NCBI RefSeq assembly: GCF_901709675.1
Contig: NC_051088.1
Location: 4,427,664 to 4,491,663 of the forward strand
Source: Syngnathus acus
Lineage: Eukaryota > Chordata > Actinopteri > Syngnathiformes > Syngnathidae
DNA: 64,000 nt
Reading direction: 5' to 3'
This document shows positions 1 through 12,800 of this stretch, piece after piece. How positions within the stretch are numbered: the stretch's first letter is position 1; each line of letters begins with the position of its first letter. Position numbers and translations under genes: made by a program. Under the pieces are notes generated by a model. The model saw nothing but the letters and a program-made list of their open reading frames with translations, made no database searches and was not told the origin of the DNA.

Positions 1-415
1 TCGCTAGCCAATTGCATGGCACAGATAGACAACCTCACATTCACAATCACAATCGGAAGTGGTCCATCGGCCTGCCATGCATGTCTTTGGAATTTGGGAG
101 GAATCCAGCCTACCTGGAGGAAACCCACGCAGACACGGGGGAGAACATGCAAACTCTACACAGGAAGGCTGGAGCCGGAATCGAACCCTGCATCTCTGAA
201 CTGCGAGACAACCACCATGCTGCCCTTCAAAGAATGATCCATCCATCCATCCATCCATTTTCTGTACCGCTTTGTCCCCACGGGGGTCGCAGGCGTGCTG
301 GAGCCTATCCCAGCCGTCATCGGGCAGTAGGCAGAGGACAACCCTGAACTGGTTGCCAGCCAATCGCAGGGCACACAAAGATGAACAACCATTCGCACTC
401 GCACTCACACCTAGA
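1..415. repeat. Teleost dispersed repeat, two partial copies in permuted order
   Basis: Positions 1-235 look like the distal part of a very common fish repeat, with the phrase for heading, 'aacccacgcagacacggg' followed by 'gagaacatgcaaactctaca'. Positions 236-415 look like its head, starting with an (ATCC)n run, then 'ttttctgtaccgcttt' and 'gctggagcctatcccagc'. In most copies I know of the head comes before the tail, so here the tail of one copy abuts the head of the next. The short open frames here are non-coding repeat sequence. The family assignment is from memory of fish genomes. Confidence 0.7.
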
Positions 416-3400
416 ATTAGTCAATTTGATAACTAAGCAAATTTACTAGTCATGCAATTTGCAAGTAAATGGAAAATTTATGTGCACTCTCTCAATTTTT
501 GGGGGCAAAATGACACCATTAAGTGGCAGTCTGGAGCCCCTTCTAGACTGCAACTGAGACCAGTCAATGTCACAATGTTGACAACTTACATTGCCTTACC
601 AATCAGAGCCTTGTGTCCAGTCTTCTCACATTCTCTTCCCTCTTCATACACCAGAACCTCGACAATGCAACCTAACTCCAGCATTAATTCTCTGGTTTGT
701 TAAAAAAATGAAAGCCATAAAAAGCAGAACAGGGAGGTCATTGTGTAGCCTAAACGGGTTTGGTAACTATTGAAGTGTCTAAAATGATAACAACACAAGA
801 TCAGCTGCCTTTCTATTACATCATCTGTGTGTCTCCAGCCATAACTAATAGGCTGAGGCCTACATATGTTTTTTTTTTTTTCATAGGCTTAGGCCTGGGC
901 AACACATATGGGTATTATTTATTTTTTTTAATCTTAACTAATATTTTAATTGTTCACCCTTTATGCACTCTTTGTAAAGTAGTTTTTTTTTAATTGCACT
1001 ATTCACTGTTTGAGTTTATTGTATTTATATTTCAATCATTTTATTATGTTTGTCACATAAAATGTGTTTCACTAATAACTAAAAAAAAATATATAAAGAA
1101 TATTGTCATTAGTTTCATGTAATATTTAGGACAAATATTATAATCGGAATACATATCTATGAGGAATTTTCAGATTATAGGAGGTTATGTGAAATAATTT
1201 GGACTTGATCGCTCGTATGACTTTTGAGCCATTTCAATTTTGTATGATTAAGTCTTGCATCACAATTTCAGAGGGGAAAAGCAACGTGCATTAAAGCTTT
1301 AAAGAATCTGGTGGAAAAAAATGATCACTTCCTGTTTACCTTTCAGATTACTGGTGTGCAGCAGAGACGAGGAGAATCCCAACATAAAGGCAGGCCAGGC
1401 CATAGCTATCTACAGTATCTATCAATGCATCCTAGATAAGTAGTGCCCCTACAAGATTCCAGTCAGACAAAAAGGAGCTCCCTGAAGAGAGTGGCTGAGG
1501 AGGTGGTTTTCCACAGACACGATAATAGTTTCATGGAGTCTTGTAAATATGCAAAACCAGATTGGCTATAGAGGATCCAAACTAGAGCGAGCGTTGCTGC
1601 CCATGCCAGGACTAAATCCCAGCCTTGTGTCAGTAGGGATTACAACCATGGACAGAAAAGAGGGGAAAAGAGGAGGTGTCGGAGGATGACCAGGGACAGT
1701 TGCTGCGCTTCGCTAGCATTCAGGTCGACGACGGTCCTTTGCTCCCAATCTGCGGGATTGATGTTTTATTCCACCACATGAGGACGCTGGCTGCGGTCAC
1801 TGACACGCTGGTTTTTACTCATCAGTATGCAAAAGGTGCACAAGTACCACAATAAGGAGATACTTCACATCCTGCAGAAACACCCATTTGCTGCCCAACC
1901 AATGGACAAACAGGGAGGAGGGGCAAGGCAATTTTGGGGAGTGCTGCTATCTTGGATGGGGGGTGCTCAGGGAAAAGAAAACGGAAGGAGACTTTCATGA
2001 ATGAATACTTGACATGAAGGGTTGGGCGGGGTTCAAATATTGACACATTTTTACCATCTCTTCATTACACAGGTGTGCAGCAGAGGTGAGCATTTTTACT
2101 CAATTTGCTGGTCCGTCATTTACATTCGCCAGCAACCTGGGCACCCATCTGTCATCATCAATCAGTCCGTGTTTTTTCAAGCCAAACAAAACTGTAATTG
2201 TGAATCTGTGTACCCGCCATGACTGTTTACTCACATACATTACATTTAACATAGCTTACCATAATTTTATTTACCATTATTTATAGGTGCTGCTTACCTC
2301 AATCACTTTGTTGCATGTGGCGAAAGGTACAATCCCGATGGATTAAAGTGCACTCTAAAATCCTCACCAGCTGCTTTTTACCCGCATTATCATAATACCA
2401 CCCAACCCTGGCAGCAAAATATCTGAAGCTTTCAATGCAAAGCAGAACATCAACCGAATGATGCTCGTAATCTGGAAAACTCGCTATACCTTGTGCAAGG
2501 TACCACTGTGTATTCAAGGAGTGGTTACCTTGCCCAATTTATTCACAATTTGAATGATGCTACTTGTACATCTGAAGACTTTGGCTATGTTCACACTGCG
2601 GCTCACTTCCAATTTTTTTTGCCCGGATATAGCCAACAGCAAGCAGTGTAAATAAGAAATGGTTTTCAATTGACCTACCTTCTTAAATAAAAGGTGCCAT
2701 TACAAAAATTAAAAATGCACAATGTTGTAAACTTATGACTAGTGAGTGGTGCATTCATTTATTTATCGACCTTAAGCTAAATATGAAAGAAATCGAAATA
2801 ATTGCTCAACCTACGACTTGGATCTAGTGGTGCAATTGTCGCAGCACAAAGGTTTCCTAGACAGGTTGAATAGCATTCTCGTTGGCCAAAAGTGATATGG
2901 ATGGAAACAACTAGTGCGTTGTTCTCTACTACTCTACCAGAGTGCTAAACTGTCTTATTCATCATGACAAAGACACGGACCTTGTGCTGATCATCAAGGA
3001 GAAAGAATAGATGCTCGAACGGCTGCTAACAAACACATCCAAACGTCATATGGGGAGACAACCCTGTAGTCGCCTGTCAGGTGAAAACCACCTGCCTCCG
3101 CTCTCAGCCACAGACATGACTGGAAACGGTCCCAGAAGCACTTTCTTCACACGAAGTGCTAGTCAGTCAATTGGGAGAACATGTTGCCCGTAGTTTTCTG
3201 AATAGAATGTACCGAAGCAAACGGACTAACAGAGATCGACATGTTTAGTGTGCCTGGAGATGACTGAGGTCTGGTGCGTGTTATTAGCTTGTCAAACGCT
3301 GACGCTAGCAAGCTAACCCATGTTTGGCAACGTTTATTGACGTGAAAACCAATTATTTTCACAGTGCACGTACTCACCGGATCTTTGTCGGGAGTGTCTA

Positions 3401-4019
3401 CTTTGTGCCGAGAAATAATCCCATGTTCCGTGCTCCGATCAACAACGATATAGGTGCTTTTAAAGGAAATAAACGTGTACTAAACCGGGGGGTTTGCAGC
3501 GCACGGCCATGACAACACGCCCATGTATGACGTCACGAGAGACGACGCATTTGTGCGCTCTCGTTAACATGGAAACCGAGTTCTGTTGTGTGAATACTGA
3601 AAGCATTCACACATATATGCTATTGTGATTCTTTGTTTTTATTTGGCTCACCTTTTTGTCTTCCATACACTCTCACGTGGTAAATACGATTCCAATTTTA
3701 ACATACTCCACACATTTGTCAATCTACTTGCAGTTTTCCCACAATTTAATATTTTACATTCAATTTTTTTCTATTCATTCCCTATGGGACACTGAAATTC
3801 TCAGCATCCCACATGTTTAAATTCAATTGAGCATTAATTCATAGTATACTTTGGCTTAGTTTCAAAGATCCATTCTGCAACAGGCATTCAGAGTGATGGT
3901 AATACTTTTACAATGCCGATTTCAGCAGACCTTGGAGTCACAATGCTTAAGAGCAGAAGACCTGTACTTGGGAAGGCGCTGGTTTGATTCCTGCCTCTGG
4001 CTTATTTCAGTCCCCTAGT
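416..4019. other. Gene-poor AT-rich stretch
   Basis: I find no convincing gene here. The sequence is AT-rich, with T runs near 871-882 and 983-991. The only coding-like signal is at about 1350-1860, discussed as a finding. Short open frames elsewhere have no recognisable family, no splice context and no codon pattern that stands out. Confidence 0.4.
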
Positions 4020-4262
4020 TTGAAATGATACTTTAAGAACTTGACCCTACTTTGAACTCCTACTTTGAAACGTTAACCCTTGTTTGAAACCTTAAGCCTA
4101 CCCAAACCCTAGTTTAAAACCCTACTTCAAAACCCTAATCTTAAATTGAAAAGCTGACTTTAGTTTGAAACCATACTATGACCAATAACCCTAACCTTTT
4201 TCTGCTTACCCTAACTCCTAACCTCTTACCCTAACCCTTAACCCCTAACCGTAAACCCTAAA
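4020..4262. repeat. Degenerate interstitial telomere-like repeat
   Basis: The tract is full of CCCTAA-type units (the complement strand of vertebrate TTAGGG) in imperfect form: 'taaccctaacc', 'taccctaactcctaacc', 'taccctaacccttaacccc'. The left half is a more diverged mix of 'ccctact' and 'gtttgaaacc' motifs. It is embedded in ordinary sequence on both sides, so it is interstitial and not a chromosome end. Confidence 0.6.
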
Positions 4263-4827
4263 GAATCTAGAATAGATGCAAAATGGCTTTGGAAAGCAGC
4301 ACCATTAGGATCCATTGCTTAAAAAAAAAAAAAAAATCTGAACACGGACCAGGCCATACGAAATACGTAGATGGAAACCCTAACCTTAGTTTGAAAGGCC
4401 GTTTGTGCTTGCTTAGTGATCACCCTCACGCCTCACAGTTAATTATTTCTATGTAGACATTAGGGGAGGCAAGAGTTCTTTCAGTATACAGTGAACGGAT
4501 TGAGCTTCAGACATATTTTAAGCAAACATTGTGAATGCAAAAAAGGGACAAAATTGGAGTTTTACAATAACTTAAGTTGCTCAAATACAGCGGAGAAAAA
4601 TGTACAGAGTAAAAACAACTCCTCAGCAAACTTCACTTTCCATGACGTTTCAGTGGTTGTGCAATAGCACCCCTAGCTGGTCAATGCATGCCACGAGACG
4701 TTTTGTTTATAACATAAAAAATACATTGTCCATTTTTAATCAAAATCCTGAGCAAAACACTAAATCAAGAGAAACAAGTATTGTATATGGAATGCCTGCT
4801 CCCTCATGCATGAACAGAAGAAAATGC

Positions 4828-5086
4828 ACTGCAGTTCAAAAGTTTGGGGTCACACAGACAATTTAGTGTTGTCCATGAAAACTAATATAGGCTAAGGAAT
4901 GGTTGCTGGAAATGGGCCTGTATGTAGCTATTGCATTAAAAACAGATGTTTGCAGCTAGAATAGTCATTTACCACATTAACAGCATACATGTATTCCTGA
5001 TCAGTTTAATTTGATCTTCATTGAAAGAAATCACATCTTTATTTCAAAAAGGACATTTCTAAATGACCTCAAACTTTTGAACAGTG
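4828..5086. mobile_element. Short inverted-repeat DNA element (MITE-like)
   Basis: The left end reads 'cagttcaaaagtttggggtc'. The right end reads 'gacctcaaacttttgaacag', close to its reverse complement. The two ends are about 260 bases apart with no open frame between them, which is the shape of a non-autonomous DNA transposon. This end sequence is common in fish genomes; I believe it is Tc1/mariner-related but cannot prove it here. Confidence 0.6.
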
Positions 5087-5213
5087 GTGAATGTCCCTTG
5101 CATGCTTGTTTTATTAATACAGTCGCTCAATAGAATGTGCTAATGATTCCAATTTGATCCATGTTTCACCAAAATAAAAAATAAGACAAAATATTAAACC
5201 ATCATCAGCAACT

Positions 5214-5219
5214 TTTATT
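5214..5219 (-). terminator. Likely polyadenylation signal of UBIAD1
   Basis: AATAAA on the minus strand (TTTATT on plus), about 270 bases beyond the UBIAD1 stop codon. This is the nearest canonical hexamer in the right orientation. Its use is inferred. Confidence 0.45.
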
Positions 5220-5490
5220 TCAACGCAAAGAAACACTATTTGGCTGGCAACCACAAAAAGAAATATCCCACTGTACAAATTAACAGTATATTGAATGAAA
5301 AGAGTACCAAGTCTATTTCATTGATGTCTTCAGGCATCTGCATTAGAAGAAATATGGCAATGAGGTGTTCCTCTTAATACTGATTAAATAAACTCATGTG
5401 TTCACTGTTAGAGATAAAAAGCCAAACTTATTTCTACAGTACACATAAATAAGACAATAAATTAAAGAGTGTGAAGAACACAAAGTAGTT

Positions 5491-6645
5491 TCAGATATAT
5501 ATTTTTTTCTTTTTTACAATATTTAAATCAAAGTAAGGGCAGGCTCCCCGAGGTGCAAGAATGATGCCAAAGACGTAGAACAGTCCCATGAGCAGGTTGA
5601 GCTTGGCTGTCTGCTGGGGGATTTTGGTGTAGCACCGGCTGCGGAACTGCTTCTCCAGGGGGAAGGCCATGGGCAGAGAGAGCAGGGGCAGTGCCATGCT
5701 GATGGTGTAGCGCGTCGCCAGGATGCAGAAAAGCACATAGGGGACGAAGAGCAGCAGGTTATAGAGCACGTAGGAAAGCGTAGGCCCGATTAGGATGGCC
5801 AGTGTGACGATGCCCGCCTGCTTGTCCGAGTCCATGTCTCGGGTGTTATTGCTGTGGAGGATGGCCTCCGTGTTGAGGGCCAGTGGGACGGCATAGACCA
5901 ATGGCAGGACTGATAGGTAGCCCACCTGCACGGCGTGGGCGAACATGACGGCCAGCGGGCCGAACGTGATGAGAATGACCACGTCTCCCAGGGCCACATA
6001 CTTCAAACCAATCCCTGAGGATTAAAAACAGATACCATTAGGCCAGCCGTGCAAGAGTGGAAAATGTACAGCAATTGATGTACTTACCTCCAGTGTATAA
6101 AAAAGAGCTGGAGAGACCCCCAAAGTAAATCAGGGCAAGGTGTTCCAGTCTGAGTGTAGACAGGAAGAAGAGCAATGTGGCACATAAGCACCCCAATGAG
6201 TATAACAGGCTCCAAACATGACAACATCCTGCGGCGCCAGGATCTCGTCCACCAGAGTCCTATCATCGCTTTTCTTGTGGTCGATGCCTTTGGAGAAGTC
6301 GTAGTAGGTGTTGACCAGGTTGCCGGCGCCGTGCACGACCAGCACAGCCACCGCGCACACCATGAGGACAACCAAGTCCACCGAGCCATCCAGCTTGTAC
6401 GCCAGCGCGCTGCCGAGGGCCACCGGCGTGAGCGAGGCGCTGAAGCTCCACGGCCTGAGCGCCAGCACGTAAGCGGCGCATGTGTGCTTGACATCGGAGG
6501 CCACTCGGGCCATCCTGGACACGTGGCTGTCACCAGAGACGTGACCCGCGGGCACCGAGTTGGTGAGCCACGGCTGCCCATTGTGGCCGTTCGATCCGGC
6601 CACTACAAATGTTTCTGTCATGCTGTATTTGTGCTCTTTGGCCAT
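5491..6645 (-). CDS. ubiad1: UbiA prenyltransferase domain-containing protein 1
   Basis: Two coding exons, 6645-6088 and 6014-5491, joined by a 73-base GT-AG intron. UBIAD1 is a multi-pass membrane enzyme of the ER/Golgi that transfers geranylgeranyl to menadione to make vitamin K2 (MK-4), and it also controls HMG-CoA reductase turnover. Exon 1 carries the first Asp-rich motif ([14 protein letters not shown], about residues 107-120). Exon 2 carries the second ([13 protein letters not shown]). Several hydrophobic helices are visible. Length is about 360 residues against 338 in human; the tail after 'FGIILAP' is longer and ends in a Lys-rich stretch. The start at 6645 gives [13 protein letters not shown] and is the first in-frame ATG. 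One base appears to be missing near 6210-6214: the frame breaks after 'DVVMFGA' and resumes one frame over with '[19 protein letters not shown]'. This is probably a sequence error. Identity is very sure. Confidence 0.95.
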
Positions 6646-9600
6646 TTCCTCAGCCAGCTATTTATAGAAGCGGTGTTGACACCCAATGTCAAAGTCAGGT
6701 GTTCCTGGAGAAGAACAAACATTTGTCACGCATGCTTCCATTTTACCAACACACATCACAGTCAAAGACTAGTTGGGCTTCGAGCAAGTCAAAGAGTGGA
6801 ATGAGCAGCATACAGAAGAAATGTTTAACTGCAATACTTAAGAATAATTATTCATGAACTTCGTAAATTGCTTTGTCATGACTATTATTTGCGACAGAAC
6901 TCCAGGTTTCCGTTGATATTTATCACTAATCACAAGGTATGGGTACCGAACCTGGCACTTTTGGTACGGTCAGATTTGGTCGGTACTACAGAGCAACAAT
7001 TCACGTCAAATCCAATTGTATTGTGTTTTTGCATCGTTCTACAATAAGTTGTGACTGAGCAACAGCGCAGGAGTAGAGTTGGTATTTTCCGGGTTGAATT
7101 TGGAAAGAAGTGCGAATCAACAGAATGTTCAGACACCTGCCACCAAGCCACAGAAATACAATATATTAAATATTTTGCAAGGATGGTAACGCTGTACACT
7201 TTCCAGCATGCTTTGACCGAGCGCGAGGAGATTTACTTCTCTGCTAGTTCTGGTCAGTGGGTGGGTGTGCCCACGCAAGCAACGAGAAGTCCCATCGCCC
7301 CCTGCCGAACCAAATCATGAGTGGGATGTTTTGCATTAAATTGCCGTACAATAAGATGTGCTGATGCACATGGCAAATTAAACACAGTGGTAATAAAATT
7401 AAAAGTTTATGTCCAGTTCACCAAAGTAGCATTTAGCAACATACATTGAGACTCGCAGACACAAAGCTTATGGTAATGGTAAATTTGATTTTTCTGCTTA
7501 ATTTTAGTCCCTTGTGAAAATGTAGTGGGACTACAATTACTGCACCGTGAGTATAATTTATTCTACATTTAAAAAACGTTATCCTTTTTGATATTTTTGA
7601 AACGTAACATTTCACGAGGACTAAATAACCATAACATAAATCTATAGTCATAATTCAGTTTGACGTGGTTGAGTAATGCCACTAATATTACACGACCTTG
7701 TAAAAACAAACCGAAAAGAAGCATTGGATTCATTCATTTATTTTGCATGCACATTGGTATTAATGTGAGAGTTGGTTATATTTCACTAAGTCACGCAATA
7801 TTTATTCAGAACATCACACACTGACACTACACGAACACGGAAATCAGTAGCACACGAGTACATTAGTATCGTTCACTTAATTTCTTATTTGGAGGCCAAC
7901 AAATGAGATTATCGGATTAAAGCTAACTGATTAGCCACAGAAGGAAGCTAACGGTTCCGCTGGTGTGGACAGCGTGGAGGGGGAAATGTCATACGGCGCT
8001 TTTTCTTACGTGTTATGGCCTCCCCAGAAAATGTGAAGAGTCCATTGGATCACAGGCGAGCATCGCTAGTCCCACTCAGAGCCGAGAAAGACGAGAAGAG
8101 GGGTCAAATGCTACGTATAAACTTGGAGGGGACTCGTCTAGGTGGCCATTCACCCCTGATGAGTCTGACCGGCACCATTTCCTCCGTGGCACGTCCGACA
8201 GTCTAAAGAGGTCGACGGGAACACACGGAGCACTAATTGTTCCGGCCTTTTTCTGTCATGTAATGAGTAATGCACATGTGTACTGCACACTAGACGCTTT
8301 TACTTAACAATAATAGAATAATAATTTACACCAATTAAATTACATATCAAAAGTATTGTTTCCAATCAGTTTTAAATATATTTCTGTTTCAGCTACAAAT
8401 TGTTGAAAATGGTGTGTATACAGTTATATCTCTCATCATATCGTTGATTTTTCCACTCGCACAGTACAACGGATTTTTAATTTGTACGTAAATCTAATTT
8501 TGATTATTCGCTGTAATGTGGGATTTCGGGGAAATCATTTTTCACACTGTAGATTTACGTCCCAGTAAAGGCAAGCCAGAAAGAAAGAGCGCATAAAGGA
8601 CAGAGAATGTCCAAACTTAGTTTGGGATAATTTCACGCTTAAAAAAAAAAAGATAAAATGCAATGTGTCTACGATCAAGTAAAAGTGGCTTTACACAATT
8701 GCACATTTGCAATAATCCCATCAAAGGTGGTCAAGGATAAACCCAGCCATCTGTGTATTTTTAATTTCTTTAATATTGAACAACCGGAAAACAAACACCA
8801 AAAAAGCACATCCGTACATGAGCTGCCAGAACACATCATGTTTTTCAACATGCAAACTGGCAACTAGACACCTGAACACCCTCATTCACCTATCTTTTCA
8901 ATCCACACAGATACTACAATGTCAAACGGATACAAATACTTGCACCTTGCATAGTTTGTATTTTACTATTATGCTTAACACTTTGAAATAATACATTAAA
9001 AACACAATACTTCATGGATTTTCATGTGTTAAGGATTCGTGGGGTTTTTGTTTCAAACAGCTAACTGAGCTGAGGGTACAGGTGATGGACTGGCCAAGCA
9101 TGCATGTCTCTACAGACCTAAGCCTATTGAGCCTCACTTTAAGATGGTTAGTGGGGAATTTCAACATAGAGGAGTGGAAGTGGATTCCAAAGGCAACCTG
9201 TGAAGCTCTAGTGAACGCTGTCATTTCTTTACAAATATGTGAGGGGTGGTACTCACTTTTGTTAATTCTACCCTTGCCGGATAGGCTGGCAATCCAGAGA
9301 CTCAACTATTTGTATACAATCAAAAACTAAATTTTCCTTATGTTTCTGTATTTAATCATGTTCTTTATTTAATAAAAATGTGATCATAGTTTTCAGTACT
9401 GTGTAACTGAGTTCATTATGGAGTACTGCAACTTTTTTTCCTCTCTCCCTGCTCATGACATAATCTGAGTACTTTTGCCACCTCTGGCGAAAAGCAGTAG
9501 AGCTGCATATTAAGGGGGGAAAAAAATAGAAAACTTAAAAGCCAAGTTTGAAGTTTTGGGCCACGTGCTACTACTGCAAGCCAGGCTGCAGCCAGACTGG

Positions 9601-9841
9601 AGAAGTGTGCTGTGGCTCCAGGATGGACAGAGCGCGTTTGGTTCCAATTAGAGCGTCTCGACTTTGACCTGCTGCCCCGTGCGCAGTAATGTGAAACCAA
9701 GCCTGTGGCGCGGCGCGGCGATCAGGCGAGCGGAGCTGCATCGTGCGCACTTAACATACACTCACTTCCCTTCCCACTCGGGACCTGCAGAGGCTCCGGC
9801 GCACGGCGGAGCGAGCGCAATGGCCGAGGAGTAGCCGCTCG
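6646..9841. other. Intergenic region between UBIAD1 and MMP23 (head-to-head)
   Basis: This contains the 5' flanks of two divergently transcribed genes. I see no further exon that I can assign. There is a 63-codon open frame at 8015-8206 (plus) starting 'MASPENVKSPLDHRRASLV' in a fairly GC-rich patch, with no known family and no following exon that I can connect. A palindromic 'ggtaccgaacctggcac' patch near 6946 may be an old repeat. The last 300 bases before MMP23 become GC-rich, as expected of a promoter. Confidence 0.4.
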
Positions 9842-12800
9842 ATGGACCCTTTTCCGACGCCGTTCTCCGGGAGGTGCCACCGCACCACCGCCACGGCCAT
9901 GTGGGGTAGCTGTCCGAGGAGAAAGTGGGGGTGGACGACTGTGCTGGCGGCCGCCCTGCTCAGCCTCCTGCTCGGAGGGATGCCCCGGAGCGCCGCGTTC
10001 CCCTCGTGGAGGACCGAGGTATGCTGGGGGGACCCTCTTGCGCTACAGGCTCCTCTGGTGTCATTTCTATTCTCCCGTTTGCTGGCTATACCATGCTGAC
10101 TGCATTTTGCTTAATGGATCAAAAACTGATGAAGGTAATTAGATGTGGCATAAAATGTATTTCCTTTCGTATGGAAAGGCATTTATGCATTTATCATTAA
10201 TATCCATCTTAAAGTCCAAATTGTCCTCACTAGTAGAAAATGTAGAAAAGTTCCCGTGTAAGCTGGATATTACAAATGTTCAAACAAGATATCCAACTTT
10301 ATGTCCATGCACTAGTTCACGTTGTCCTCACAAGTCAAACAGTTCAGCACACTAGTTCAACAACTTATACAAACGTCTTCCCTCTACTGGTGCCACTGGG
10401 CCTTTGGATATATAATTAAAACTCACTAGGAAACAACTGTGCTGCATTACTACTAATACTATTGTGCTACTAGTTCTAGCAGTGACGCAATTCTACTAGT
10501 CTAGTGCTTCTCTAGTACTAATAGCATGCAAATGTCAACTAGTGCACTGCTTTGTGCACTGTATAATTGCCGCTATGGCTTAAAACTTTTCTACTTGTTT
10601 CTTCCTAACCATATACCGTACAGAGGCTTACAAATGCATGTCCTTTTCTTATTGGACAAATGTTCTACTATATTTCCATTTCCCATATTGCACTTTTTTT
10701 TAGGGTCAGGCTCAGCCTGTAACATACTGTATGGCATAAGTACCACATTGCCACATTACTACTCGTGAGGCGTCTATGCAGTGCACTGCTTGTAAAGTGT
10801 TTGATCGGGACATTTATTTTATTCATATGACAAACGTGTGCATCAAACCTTCTGTGTGATTGCAGAAATTCATTCATTTAATGCACCATTATTGTTATTA
10901 TCATCATATTTATTACATTAATCTATTATTTGTCTGAACTGCTTATTTATATTTTAAAATCATCCAATTGGCTCCGGCAAAGCTATGGCGGACGCGGAAT
11001 GGCACACACATAGGCAGTCTCCAAGTTGTCTACAGTTGTACAGGAGTGATTACACCTTGGAGAGATGTTGCACCAAGTGGACTGACATGAAACATGGCTC
11101 CAACATGAGAGATGTCAATTAAAACAGAGGAGAGGACTTTCCCAAAAAAATGTGAATCATTACACATTTTGCAGAAGATGGTGGTTGCTCGCAGTCAAAT
11201 GTGTCTAAAATCTGAACCCAGTACAAACATCATTATTAATGCATTTAGCCCTGGAGAAAAAAAAAAGTGAAAACAATCCTTTTATGAAAGAAAATATAAG
11301 GTAAAAAAGGCCAGATCTCAATCCAGTAGAAAATCTCTGGTGGAAGTTGAAGAAAATGGTTCATGACAAAGGCTCCAACCTGCAGAGATGAGCTGGCAAA
11401 AGTAATCAGAGAAAGCTGGAGCCATATTGATGAAGAGTACTGTTTATCACTCCTAAAGTCCGTCCCTCTGAGACTGCCAGCTGCTAGAAAAGCCAGACTT
11501 GGTGCAACAGAGTGCTAGCGCTGTGTTAAAGTGTTCTTTTGTTGTTTCATAATTCCAATTCCCACCCTAAAAATTGAGTAATTCCATATTTTTTCCTGCT
11601 GCTTGTTCTATAACTATGAGTACTGAGAACCACATGGACGTTTTCTTGATTCCTTTTGGTGTTTGTTAAAGTTAGAAAGTCGCCATTTAAAATGACTTGT
11701 TTTGTATCATGTCTGCGATCTCTTCTGTTGTTGTTTTTTTCCAACAAAATGAAACAACTGAGTAAACATCCTTCGAGACTGGTGATTTTGTCAATGCTGC
11801 CAGGGCTTGTTACTAAAGTAACAAAATATCTCACTTTCTGGGTCTGCATATTCAAATTTCAATGCTCAACTCACGCAGGGATCCAGCCTTGAATATGTCT
11901 ACGTTGATTTATTGTTGGCCCGTACTGGGCCTGGGCATCCAACCGTGCCTCCCTCTGGCTGTGATAATGATGAGAAATAGCTTTATTTCATTTCCTTCGC
12001 GACACGCTTTCATTCTGTGTCAATCAGTGGTGCTCCTGCGGGGTTACATAACATCCTGAGATAAGCATCTGTGGAAGGAGGGCCAGCCAGACAAATGAGA
12101 TTAGTACCTAATGAGTCTTTTCATTTCCTTCTAAATATTAAAAAAAAGGGAAGAATTGGGGCGATTCAAGGGTTTAGGACCTGATCGCCTAAAGATGCTC
12201 ACTGAGTGTTTGTCAAGAATGTTTACCTTTCAAGTCTGCTGTTTAGTCTAGAGTGCCTCATAGTTTACGGTACATCATTACTTGTTAGCATGTGTAATTT
12301 GAAATGAGCTACACATGTCGGAAATATCGGCACTGGCACATGCAACATGGCAGGGGAAATCATTCAAATCTATTAGTGAGCATGTTATTCCCTTACGTCA
12401 GAAATTGTCAACCGGTGGTCCGCGGTCCACTAGTGGTCCGTGGCGGTATTGCAGGTGGTCCGTGAAATTGGAAACGAAAAACAATTGTAAAATTCTTAAA
12501 AATAAAATGGATTTATTATTTAGACTTGATTTATTTTCCAGCTAATTTTGTGAATCATTAACCCATCCAAATTTTGTCAAAGGTAGCTGAGATTCCCAAA
12601 ATAGACATACAGATGCAAATAAATAACCTGTACAGGTCGATCCTCCCTCGGTGCAAATAAAACAATATTCCGTTAAAGCAGTGGTCCCCGAGTTGCTTCT
12701 TAGTTATAATGGTGGTGCCTTGGACAAAACCAGTTGAAAGGAAGCGAAGGAAGTGTTGCATCCATTTATCTTGATTGGGTGAGGCAGAAACAGGAAGCTG

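Noticed and set aside
4020-4262. A true chromosome end
   Set aside because: The units are degenerate, short, and flanked by unique sequence on both sides.
6175-6804. 209-codon plus-strand open frame
   Set aside because: It is antisense to UBIAD1 exon 1, whose minus-strand protein is clearly the real one. GC-rich coding sequence often leaves an open shadow frame.
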